Of a stretch of DNA of 64,000 bases, positions 50,489-58,308 are shown piece after piece. The stretch covers positions 744,001 through 808,000 of the forward strand of contig CATQHW010000002.1 of NCBI GenBank assembly GCA_958296075.1. The letters run 5' to 3'. The position numbers and the translations under genes are program-made. Position 1 is the stretch's first letter. Each line of letters begins with the position of its first letter. This DNA is from an uncultured Spirochaetia bacterium. Its GTDB lineage: Bacteria; Spirochaetota; Spirochaetia; SZUA-6; Bin103. A model generated the notes under the pieces. That model ran no database searches. It had not been told where the DNA came from and was given only the letters and a program-made list of their open reading frames with translations.

Positions 50489-50685
50489 CTGTTCGCGAAT
50501 ACTCCTGGCTCCTGACCGCGGATGCCGGAGATCATCCTCCGGGTCGCTGTCGAAGGCGGTTGACCGCTCGGTAAACATTGTCGAATATCGTGCGAACGAC
50601 GTTCGATATGCAACAAACAGTGCCGCGACGGGAGTTGCTTGCCGCGGTGGTTCAGGGTCTCGCCGAGGCGCCGGTGGTGGCGTTG
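50489..50685 (+). repeat. Imperfect direct repeat, right copy
   Basis: This copy starts with CTGTTCGCGAATACTCCTGG and encodes, in one frame, the last residues of the MT-A70 protein (LFANTPGS and stop) without the rest of that gene. It continues with GTCGAAGGCGGTTGACCGCT and AACATTGTCGAATATCGTGC into the start of a DUF4143-type ATPase gene. The matching left copy lies at 36719-36984. The two copies bracket about 13.5 kb. Confidence 0.85.
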
Positions 50686-51090
50686 CTGGGGGCGCGGCAG
50701 GTAGGCAAGACCACGCTCGCCGAGCAGGTGGCGTCCGCGTGGCCGGGGCCGGTGACGGTCTTCGATCTGGAGGTGGCCGCCATGCGGGAAGCGCTGACGG
50801 CGACTCCCGAACGGCTCCTGGGCGCCGGCGAGGGGCTGGTGGTGATCGATGAGGTGCAGCGGATGCCGGCGCTGTTCGAGTGCACGGATGCTCCGCGGAC
50901 GACGAAGTCGATGCGCACCGTCATCGAAGACCTGCGCCTTGCGCACCTGTGGGTGCTTTACCCCGGCGACCGGCAGTATCCGCTCGGCGATACCATCACC
51001 GCCTTACCCCTGAAGAAGATCCACGAACTCGAGCTGCCGGCTCAGCTTTCCGATCAGCGCTCTTCCGGGAGCAGGACCAGGCGGACGTAG
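50608..51090 (+). pseudogene. DUF4143-type AAA ATPase with a large internal deletion
   Basis: Reading from ATG 50608, the N-terminal part is normal for this family: RRELLAAVVQGLAEAPVVAL, Walker A LLGARQVGKTTLAEQ, and Walker B GLVVIDEVQRMPALFE. It then jumps directly to CTDAPRTTKSMRTVIEDLRL, AHLWVLYPGDRQYPLGD and ITALPLKKIHEL, which is the C-terminal end of DUF4143 proteins. About 250 residues of lid, winged helix and DUF4143 core are missing, but the frame stays open. The last dozen residues run into the 3' end of the M16 gene on the other strand. These ATPases are common in mobile regions. The product is unlikely to work. Confidence 0.75.
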
Positions 51091-53945
51091 CGGTCGCGGG
51101 TAAGGTAGCGACGCGCCGCTGCGGCGATGTCCTCCAGGGTGACGGAGTCGAGGCGTTGCGCGAAGCGGCCGATCTCGGCGAACGGCTCGCCGGTCTCCAC
51201 GACGGCGAGGATCTGATTGAGCCAGAAGCGGTTGGTGCGCTGTTGCTCCTCCCGGCCGGAGCGCAGCAACTCCTTGGCCGTGTCCAGGTAACTCTGCTCG
51301 CCGCCGGCCTGGAGCCACTCCACTTCGGTAAACACCGCGTCGACCAGCTCATCGGCGCGCACCGGGTCGCTTTCGAAGAAAACCGACACCTCGTATTCGT
51401 GGTCAGGCAGCGCCTGCGCGCTGCCGCGGGCGCCGTAGTTGTAGCTGCCGCCAAGCTCCTCCCGGATCGATTCGCGCAGGCGCATCTGCAACATCTCGCC
51501 CAACAGCGTGAGCGTGAGCGCTTCCGTCCGGCTCCACGCCATGTCACCGGCGAACGCCAGGTAGGTGGTGCTGAGCGGTTCCACGCCGCGGCGCACGGTC
51601 TCTTCCACCACACCCGGCGGCGGGTCCATGCCGACATCGCGCCACTGCTCCTCACGTCCCATGGCCGGGAGCGCCGCGAGGTAGGCCGCGCTCAACTCCC
51701 GCAGTTCCTGCCGGTCGAAAGCGCCGGTGAAGATGAAGGTGAAGTCTCCGAAGTCGGCGAAGCGGTCTTCGTACACCGCCCGCGAACGCTCCAGGTTGAG
51801 CTCCTCCAGCACCTCCAGGGTCAGCGGCCGCGCGCGGAAGTGATCCTGCGCCAGAACGCTGCGCCACCGGTCCCTGAACACGATCTGCGGCGACGCGTCG
51901 CGGTTCTCGATCTGGCTCCGCAACCGCGACCGGAACGACGCGAAGTAGGTGGGATCGAAGCGCGGCGCGGTTGCGTACAGCGTAACGAGTTGAAACAGGT
52001 TCTCCAGGTCGCGCGGCGACGCGCGGCCGCGCAGCCCCTCGAACAGCTCGCCGATGGAGGGCCGGACCGACACGTCCTTGCCGGCGAGCAGCTTTTCCAG
52101 CGTGACGCGGTCGTGGACTCCGGCGCCGCTGCCAGCGGCGATCGATGCCGCGCTGAACGCGGGAATGTAGTCCTCGTCGGCCACCAGCGAGTCGCCGCCG
52201 GGGCTGGTGGCGGCCATCAGCACCTCGTCGTTGCGGAAGTCGGTCTGCTTGGCGATTACGGTGACGCCGTTGGACAGAGTCCACTCCACCGCGTCGATCT
52301 CCTCCAGGCGCCGTTCGCCGGCGACCGCGCCCGGTTCCGGCATGCTCGCCAGCAGCGGCGCGTCGCCGGTCAGGTCCACGTAAGGATCGACGTCGCGGGT
52401 GACGGCGGCGGCAAGCTGTTCGCGCAGCGCCGCGGCCAGCGCGGCGTTCGCTGCGTCCGGGTCATCCGGGTCGGCGCCCGCCGCCTTGGCGGCCGCAGCG
52501 CCGATCCCCTCCGGGCCCGACACGAGTAGCACGACGTTGCCGGGCTCGGCCCACAGGTCCGCCACCGCGTCCGCATCCGCGACGCCGATCTCCGGGAGCA
52601 TCTGCCGGTACAGCTCATACTCGACCTCCAGGCCGGGCACCATCTCCCCTTCCAGGAAGTGGCGCAGGTACTCGGCCGCCAGCCGCGCCGACGGGCGCTG
52701 GTCGCGTTCCTCATAGGCGCTCTCGATCCCACGCATCAGGTCGGCTTTGGCCCGCGCCAGCTCGGTGGCGGTAAAGCCGTGGAGTTGCGACCGCCGCAGT
52801 TCCTCCAACACCGCGTCCAGTCCGCGCGCCACGCCGTCCTCGCTCACCCACGCGCTGGCGACCAGCGACGCGGTGGCCCCTGCCAGCTTGCCGCGCCCGG
52901 CGCCGGCGCCGGCGTACGGCGGATCGACCACGTGCAGGCGCTCGGACAGCCTCGCGTTGATCATCTCCCCGTACAGCGCGTCGACCAGCAGGCGCCGGTA
53001 CGCGGCGGCGTCCTGCCCGGTATCCGCCGGCAGTTTGCGGTACAGCGTCAGGGACGTGCCGCTCGCTTCGGGGTCGGTGACCACGCTTATCCGCGCCTCG
53101 CGGTGGTCGGGTATCGCGAATCGAGGCCGCTCGACCGGCGGGTCGGAACGCCGCGCCCGCGCGTACTCCACCTCCCCCTGCGGCGGCGGCGCGAAGTGGC
53201 GGCGGATCGCGTCCACGATCTGCTCGGCATCGAAGTCCCCCACCGCGGCCACCGCCATCAGCTCCGGCCGATACCAGGCGCCGGAGAACTCGCGCAAGCG
53301 TTCCGCGGTGGCGCTGGCGATCACCTCGGGCACGCCGATCGGCATCCGTTCGGAGTAGCGGGAATCGCCGAACAGCACCGGGAACTGCCGGTACCGGATG
53401 CGGGTGTCGGCGCCGCGTCCGGATCGCCACTCCTCCATGATCACGTCCCGCTCCTGCGCCACCTCTCCGGGATCGAAGGCGATGGCGTAGGCCCAGTCGC
53501 TCAGTATCCGGAACGCGGTCTCCAGCACCGCCGGGTCATCGGTGGGTATCTCGAGCTGGTAGACGGTTTCGTCGAAGCTGGTGTACGCGTTGAGGTCGGG
53601 CCCGAACCCGCTGCCGATCGATTCCAGGTATTCGACGATCGCGTGCTTGGCGAAGCGGGCGGTGCCGTTGAACGCCATGTGCTCCACGAAGTGCGCCAGC
53701 CCGCGCTGCGACTCCGCTTCCATGGCCGATCCGGCCTGTACCGCCAAGCGTAGCTGCGCCCGGTTCTGCGGCTCGACATTGCGCCGCACGTAGTAGACCA
53801 GGCCGTTGCTCAGCGCGCCCCGCCGGACCGCCGGGTCGAACGGCAGCGCTTCGGCATCCCGGCCCAGCGCCGCGGGGGCGCCCGCGGCCAGTACGACGGC
53901 CGCGCACAGCGCACGCCGGAACGCGTATCTCAGGTTCACTCTCAT
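51054..53945 (-). CDS. M16-family (insulinase/pitrilysin-type) zinc protease, exported
   Basis: The 963-residue protein starts at ATG 53945 with a signal peptide ending near residue 28 (ALCAAVVLAAGAPAALG). The inverted zinc motif HFVEH lies at 85-89 and is followed by MAFNGT. The third ligand is expected in the acidic segment GEVAQERDVIMEEW (about 160-173). A second, inactive half (WTLSNGVTVIAKQTDFRNDE, GSGAGVHDRV, TFIFTGAFD) completes the usual two-part chamber, with a repeated domain near MRLRESIREELGGSYNYG. The length and order match PqqL-type bacterial proteases, which degrade peptides in the periplasm. Its 3' end overlaps the ATPase remnant tail to tail by 37 bases, marking the right border of the defence island. 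Confidence 0.92.
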   Translation of the reverse strand: MRVNLRYAFRRALCAAVVLAAGAPAALGRDAEALPFDPAVRRGALSNGLVYYVRRNVEPQNRAQLRLAVQAGSAMEAESQRGLAHFVEHMAFNGTARFAKHAIVEYLESIGSGFGPDLNAYTSFDETVYQLEIPTDDPAVLETAFRILSDWAYAIAFDPGEVAQERDVIMEEWRSGRGADTRIRYRQFPVLFGDSRYSERMPIGVPEVIASATAERLREFSGAWYRPELMAVAAVGDFDAEQIVDAIRRHFAPPPQGEVEYARARRSDPPVERPRFAIPDHREARISVVTDPEASGTSLTLYRKLPADTGQDAAAYRRLLVDALYGEMINARLSERLHVVDPPYAGAGAGRGKLAGATASLVASAWVSEDGVARGLDAVLEELRRSQLHGFTATELARAKADLMRGIESAYEERDQRPSARLAAEYLRHFLEGEMVPGLEVEYELYRQMLPEIGVADADAVADLWAEPGNVVLLVSGPEGIGAAAAKAAGADPDDPDAANAALAAALREQLAAAVTRDVDPYVDLTGDAPLLASMPEPGAVAGERRLEEIDAVEWTLSNGVTVIAKQTDFRNDEVLMAATSPGGDSLVADEDYIPAFSAASIAAGSGAGVHDRVTLEKLLAGKDVSVRPSIGELFEGLRGRASPRDLENLFQLVTLYATAPRFDPTYFASFRSRLRSQIENRDASPQIVFRDRWRSVLAQDHFRARPLTLEVLEELNLERSRAVYEDRFADFGDFTFIFTGAFDRQELRELSAAYLAALPAMGREEQWRDVGMDPPPGVVEETVRRGVEPLSTTYLAFAGDMAWSRTEALTLTLLGEMLQMRLRESIREELGGSYNYGARGSAQALPDHEYEVSVFFESDPVRADELVDAVFTEVEWLQAGGEQSYLDTAKELLRSGREEQQRTNRFWLNQILAVVETGEPFAEIGRFAQRLDSVTLEDIAAAARRYLTRDRYVRLVLLPEER

Positions 53946-53961
53946 CTTTGCTTCGCGCCGG

Positions 53962-53990
53962 AATATAGCGGCCGGATATGGTACCGTCCA
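53962..53990 (-). promoter_or_regulatory. Candidate promoter for the M16 protease gene
   Basis: On the minus strand TGGACG (53990-53985) and TATATT (53967-53962) are 17 bases apart, and the ATG follows 16 bases after the -10 box. The -35 box is weak. Confidence 0.4.
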
Positions 53991-54057
53991 TTTGAACGCG
54001 GGCCGCGCCCAGGCGCAGTGCGATCCGTCCCGCGTCTACCGTACGGGGGAGTTTCGT

Positions 54058-55356
54058 GTGGATCTGAGGCGGAGCCGCGCAGCCTATGCCCGGGCGCTCG
54101 ACGCGCTGCCCGGCGGCGTGAACAGCCCGGTGCGGGCGTTTCGCCGGGTCGGCGGGGAGCCGGTGTTCTTCCGCAGCGGGCGCGGCAGCCGCTGCACCGA
54201 TCTGGACGGCAACCAGTACACCGATTACTGCCTGTCGTGGGGGCCGCTGATCCATGGTCACGCCCCGCAGCCGGTGGTAGAGGCGGTGCGCCGCGCTGCC
54301 GTCGACGGCCTGTCGTTCGGCGCCTGTCACGAGCGCGAGTTGGAGCTGGCCGAGTTGGTGCTGGCCGCCTTTCCCGGCCGGCGGCGCCTGCGCGCAGTGA
54401 GCTCGGGGACCGAGGCGGTCATGACCGCGGTGCGCATTGCTCGCGCGGCGACCGGCAGGGACTTGGTCGTCAAGTTCGACGGCGGCTACCACGGCCACGC
54501 GGACGGCATGTTGGTCAAGGCCGGTTCCGGGCTGGCGACGCACGCGATCGCGGACTCGGCCGGCGTGCCGCGGGCGGTCGCCGCAACCACGGTGGTGGCG
54601 CCGTTCGACGACGACGCCGCGATCCGGGGCGTCTTTGCCGAGCTGGGCCGGCAGATCGCCGCGGTAGTGCTGGAACCGCTGCCCGCCAACAACGGCCTGC
54701 TGGTGCAGCGGCCCGACTGGCTGCGCTCGGTCGCGGCGCTGGCGCGGCGGGCCGGCGCGCTGCTGATCCTGGACGAGGTGATCAGCGGCTTCCGCCTGCG
54801 CTACGGCGGCTACGGCAGCGCGCTGGGGATCGACGCCGATCTGATCACCCTGGGCAAGGTGATCGGCGGCGGCATGGCCCTGGGCGCGGTGGTGGGGCCG
54901 GCGGAGCTGATGGACCGGCTCGCCCCGGACGGGGCGGTCTATCAGGCCGGCACGCTGAGCGGCAATCCGCTGTCGATGGCGGCCGGGATCGCGGCGCTGC
55001 GGTCGTTGCGCGGCGACCCGCCCTACGAGCGGCTGGAGCGGCTCGGCGCCCATCTGCAGGCCGCCATCGCGCGGATCGGCCGCGGCGACGTGCAGGTGCA
55101 GCGAGTCGGCTCGATCGTCTGGCTGTACCTCGCGGCCGGCGAGCTGCCCAGGCGACCCGGCGGCGTCGAGCCGGCGGCGGTCGACCGATTCGGCGCCGTG
55201 CACCGGCCGCTGCTGGAGCGGGGGCACTACCTGCCGCCGTCCGCCTACGAGGTGCTGTTTCTGAGCACCGCGCATACCGCGGCACAGGTCGAGCGGCTCG
55301 CCGCCGACCTGGACGCGGTGCTGAAGGCGGAGCACTCTTTCGTATCGGAGCGATGA
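54058..55356 (+). CDS. hemL: Glutamate-1-semialdehyde 2,1-aminomutase
   Basis: I choose the GTG at 54058, which has GGGGGAG in front of it, giving 432 residues. The opening (SRAAYARALDALPGGVNSPV, then RAFRRVGGEPVFFRSGRGS) is the classic HemL start. SSGTEAVMTAVRIARAATGR, KFDGGYHGHADGMLVKAGSG, LILDEVISGFRLRYGG and LITLGKVIGGGMALGAVVG (PLP-binding Lys267) follow, and TLSGNPLSMAAG is also diagnostic. The enzyme makes 5-aminolevulinate for tetrapyrrole synthesis. It overlaps the acyl-CoA dehydrogenase gene by four bases, a pairing without an obvious metabolic link. The region upstream is divergent with the M16 protease gene. Confidence 0.85.
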   Translation: MDLRRSRAAYARALDALPGGVNSPVRAFRRVGGEPVFFRSGRGSRCTDLDGNQYTDYCLSWGPLIHGHAPQPVVEAVRRAAVDGLSFGACHERELELAELVLAAFPGRRRLRAVSSGTEAVMTAVRIARAATGRDLVVKFDGGYHGHADGMLVKAGSGLATHAIADSAGVPRAVAATTVVAPFDDDAAIRGVFAELGRQIAAVVLEPLPANNGLLVQRPDWLRSVAALARRAGALLILDEVISGFRLRYGGYGSALGIDADLITLGKVIGGGMALGAVVGPAELMDRLAPDGAVYQAGTLSGNPLSMAAGIAALRSLRGDPPYERLERLGAHLQAAIARIGRGDVQVQRVGSIVWLYLAAGELPRRPGGVEPAAVDRFGAVHRPLLERGHYLPPSAYEVLFLSTAHTAAQVERLAADLDAVLKAEHSFVSER

Positions 55357-56549
55357 TGGATACCGATTCCCGCGACAAGCTGCTCGCCGACGTCGAGGCG
55401 TTCTGTCAGGAGGTTCGTCCGGTCGAGGATCTCTGCTACCTGGAGCACCGCTTCAACGACCAGGCGATCGATCTGGCGCGCAAGCACGACATCCTCGGCC
55501 TCAACGTTCCGGCCGCCTACGGCGGCCGGGGCGCAGACGTGCGTACCTACGTCCATGCCTTGACGCGCATCGGCCGCGAAGGCACCGGCGTGCGCACGCT
55601 GTTCTCCGGCCACTGCTCGATCGGTCAGACGACGGTGTTGGAATGGGGGACCGAGGAGCAGCGGCGGCGCGTGCTGCCGCGCACCGCCGCGGGCCGCACG
55701 ATCACGGCGTTCGGGCTGACCGAACCCGAGGCCGGATCCAATCCGCGCGAGATGCAGATGACCTATCGCCGCGAAGGTGACCGGTTTCTCCTCAACGGGG
55801 TGAAGTACCTGATCTCCAACGGCAGCATCGCCGACCTGATCGTGGTCTTCGCCTATCCGGAGGCCACCGGCGATCCGGCCGGCGACCGGGCCCGGCGGTT
55901 CAGCGCCTTCATGGTCGAGACCGGCGCGGAGGGCATCGAGCGGGAGATGATGACCGCCAAGGTGGGGCTTCCGACCAGCGACACCTCCATGTTCGAGCTC
56001 ACCGACTATCCGGTTCCGGTGGACAACCTGCTCGGCGCCGAGGGGCAGGGATTGGCCATCGCCATGCAGACGCTTCGCGCTGGCCGGCTGAGCGTCGCCG
56101 CCGGCTGCCTGGGCGTGATCGAGGACTGTCTGGAAGAGGCGTGCGGATACGCCAAGGAGCGCTCGCAGCACGGCAAGCAGATCGCGCGCCACCAGTTGGT
56201 GCAGGAGCACGTCGCCGGGATCGAGCTGGCCCGGCAGGCCAGCGAGAGCCTGATCCACACCGCCGCGGACGCAAAGCAGGCCGCCAACGACCATCCGGGC
56301 GACGCGGCCCTCGCGGCGCGGGCCGACCTGCTGGTGGCGGAAGCCAAGCTGTTCGCTTCCGACGCGGCGTTCCGCGCCGCCGACAGCGCCATGCAGGTGT
56401 TCGGCGGTCGCGGGTACTCGGAGTTGTTCCGCCCCGGACGCCACTGGAAGGACGTGCGCGTCTGCCGTATCTACGAGGGAACGGACGAGATACTCAAGCT
56501 CAAGATAGCGGCCGGCGTGCTCGGCAAGGAGTACGAGGCGTACCGCTGA
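55353..56549 (+). CDS. Acyl-CoA dehydrogenase
   Basis: Two adjacent ATGs (55353 and 55356) overlap the upstream stop. The 398-residue protein has the family signature order: FGLTEPEAGSNPREM and FLLNGVKYLISNGSIAD for FAD binding, GQGLAIAMQTLRAGRLSVAA, ERSQHGKQIARHQLVQEHVA, DSAMQVFGGRGYSE, and CRIYEGTDEILKLKIA. Glu375 in YEGT sits where short- and medium-chain enzymes keep the catalytic base. It oxidises acyl-CoA thioesters, passing electrons to electron-transfer flavoprotein. The chain specificity is not visible. The thiolase gene 0.5 kb away on the other strand fits a beta-oxidation or acyl degradation context. Confidence 0.92.
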   Translation: MMDTDSRDKLLADVEAFCQEVRPVEDLCYLEHRFNDQAIDLARKHDILGLNVPAAYGGRGADVRTYVHALTRIGREGTGVRTLFSGHCSIGQTTVLEWGTEEQRRRVLPRTAAGRTITAFGLTEPEAGSNPREMQMTYRREGDRFLLNGVKYLISNGSIADLIVVFAYPEATGDPAGDRARRFSAFMVETGAEGIEREMMTAKVGLPTSDTSMFELTDYPVPVDNLLGAEGQGLAIAMQTLRAGRLSVAAGCLGVIEDCLEEACGYAKERSQHGKQIARHQLVQEHVAGIELARQASESLIHTAADAKQAANDHPGDAALAARADLLVAEAKLFASDAAFRAADSAMQVFGGRGYSELFRPGRHWKDVRVCRIYEGTDEILKLKIAAGVLGKEYEAYR

Positions 56550-56570
56550 GGCGGCGGCCCGGCCGCCGCC
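56550..56570. terminator. Perfect 9-bp hairpin between convergent genes
   Basis: GGCGGCGGC (56550-56558), loop CCG, and GCCGCCGCC (56562-56570) lie between the converging acyl-CoA dehydrogenase and CoxG-like genes. A symmetric, very stable hairpin there would end transcription from either side, although no T-run is present. Confidence 0.55.
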
Positions 56571-56574
56571 GGCG

Positions 56575-57021
56575 CTACCGCTGCGCGGCGAGTTGTGCCC
56601 GAAAGCCCTCCCAGGCGCTTGCGATCACCTTGCCGGCGGACGCCTTGATCAGACCGGCGCCGACCGGCTTGAGCAGCCCGCCCAGTTCGTCCACGGTCGC
56701 GGTCCAATCGACGGCGGCGCCGCCGCCGGCCTCGCGCAGGTCGAAGGTGGTGGTGACCGCGGCCATCGATCCGATCCCCTTGCTGCGGATAGCGAGCACC
56801 AGCCGCGGCTCCCTGCGCTCCCGCACGTCGATCGTGGTCGACAGTGAGCCGGTCAGAAAGGACAGCGCCGGCTTTACCTTGCAGGTCAGACGGCCGCCGG
56901 TCGTGCGGGCGGGCGAAGACATGCCGGGAATCGCCCTTGCCAGGAAGGACAGATCGGACAGCCGCCGCCACACCTCCGCGACCGGCTCGGCGAAGCCCTC
57001 GCTACCGGACAACTCGATCAT
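56575..57021 (-). CDS. SRPBCC/CoxG-like protein
   Basis: The 148-residue protein starts at ATG 57021 inside the thiolase stop codon. FAEPVAEVWRRLSDLSFLAR, then AIPGMSSPARTTGGRLTCKV and KPALSFLTGSLSTTI, and DELGGLLKPVGAGLIKASAG are the strands and long C-terminal helix of the SRPBCC (START-like) fold, closest to the carbon monoxide dehydrogenase subunit G family. CoxG proteins help recruit CO dehydrogenase to the membrane, and other family members bind hydrophobic ligands. No CO dehydrogenase genes are in view, so the role beside a thiolase remains open. Confidence 0.78.
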   Translation of the reverse strand: MIELSGSEGFAEPVAEVWRRLSDLSFLARAIPGMSSPARTTGGRLTCKVKPALSFLTGSLSTTIDVRERREPRLVLAIRSKGIGSMAAVTTTFDLREAGGGAAVDWTATVDELGGLLKPVGAGLIKASAGKVIASAWEGFRAQLAAQR

Positions 57022-58208
57022 CGCGCCTCCCGCTCGACGACCACGCCGCATGCCTCGCCGCCGCCGACGCACAGCGCCGCCACGCCGCGCGCGGTGCGCC
57101 CGCGGGGCAGTGCGGCAAGGGAATGCAGGAGGGTGGTCAGGATACGGGCGCCGCTGGCGCCGATCGGATGGCCGAGCGCCACCGCGCCGCCGTCGACGTT
57201 GGTCCGCTCGCCGTCGATGCCCAGGTCGCGTTCCACCGCCAAGTTGCCGGCGGCGAACGCCTCGTTGATCTCGAACCGGTCGATGTCGTCGATCCCCAGG
57301 CCGGCTCGGTCCAGCATGGGGGGCACCAACAGCGCCGGCGCCACCAGGAACCGCGCGGGCGCGGCCGCGACGCTGCCGTGGGCGACCAGCGCCGCCAGCG
57401 GCGTGATACCCAGATCGGCCGCGCGGCGTTCGGTCATCACCACGCACGCGGCGGCGCCGTCGTTGAGCGAAGATGCGTTGGCCGCCGTGATCGTCCCGTC
57501 GGCGGAAAACGCCGGGCGCAACGAGGTCAGCTTGTCGAAGTCGGCGCGGCCCGGCTCCTCGTCGGCCGTCACCGGCGGGCGGTCGCCGTGCACGGCGACC
57601 GGTACGATCTCAGCGTCCCAGCGCCCGTCGCGCTGCGCACCGAGCGCGCGGCGGTAGGAGCGCTCCGCGTAGGCATCCTGCGCGGTGCGGTCGATTCGGT
57701 ATTCGCGGGCGATCAACTCGGCGGCATCCCCCATGTGAAAGTCGTTGTACACGTCCCAGAGCCCGTCGACGATCATGCTGTCGTCGACCCGCCGGTGTCC
57801 GTAGCCGAAGCCGCGGCGGGCGCCCGACAGCAGGTACGGCGCGTTGGACATGCTCTCCATGCCGCCGGCCACGACGATGCCCGCATCGCCTGCGAGCACG
57901 GCCCGCGCCGCCAGGATCACCGCCTGCAATCCGGAGCCGCATACCTTGTTGACGGTGGTGCACGGCACCGCCTCCGACAGTCCGGCGCCGATCGCCGCCT
58001 GCCGGGCCGGTGCCTGACCCGCCCCGGCGGTGAGCACTTGGCCCATGAACACCTCGTCCACGGCCGGCAGGGCCAAGCCGGCGCGCCGTACCGCCGCGCG
58101 GATCGCTGCCGCCCCCAGGCGCGGAGCCGGTACCGCCGCCAGCGCGCCGCCCAGCGCGCCGATCGGAGTACGGCATGCCGCGGCGATCACGGCGCGTTCA
58201 GCGGGCAT
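57018..58208 (-). CDS. Acetyl-CoA acetyltransferase (thiolase)
   Basis: From the ATG at 58208 the protein has 396 residues. Thiolase landmarks are all present: [40 protein letters not shown] with the acylated Cys90, [22 protein letters not shown]-like [30 protein letters not shown] with the catalytic His, and [13 protein letters not shown] with the second Cys. It condenses or cleaves acetoacetyl-CoA or longer 3-ketoacyl-CoA. The short length and single-enzyme context suggest a degradative or biosynthetic PhaA-like thiolase. It is coupled to the CoxG-like gene by a four-base overlap and diverges from the GH116 gene, 100 bases to the right. Confidence 0.93.
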   Translation of the reverse strand: MPAERAVIAAACRTPIGALGGALAAVPAPRLGAAAIRAAVRRAGLALPAVDEVFMGQVLTAGAGQAPARQAAIGAGLSEAVPCTTVNKVCGSGLQAVILAARAVLAGDAGIVVAGGMESMSNAPYLLSGARRGFGYGHRRVDDSMIVDGLWDVYNDFHMGDAAELIAREYRIDRTAQDAYAERSYRRALGAQRDGRWDAEIVPVAVHGDRPPVTADEEPGRADFDKLTSLRPAFSADGTITAANASSLNDGAAACVVMTERRAADLGITPLAALVAHGSVAAAPARFLVAPALLVPPMLDRAGLGIDDIDRFEINEAFAAGNLAVERDLGIDGERTNVDGGAVALGHPIGASGARILTTLLHSLAALPRGRTARGVAALCVGGGEACGVVVEREAR

Positions 58209-58308
58209 ATCGCAAGCCTGCAGTCTGCCGGATCGGCCCTCCGCCGGCAAGCGCGCGCCGGCGGTCGTGTTGCGTGCGCGCGGCGCTCTCGCCCATGATG
58301 GCGTCCCC

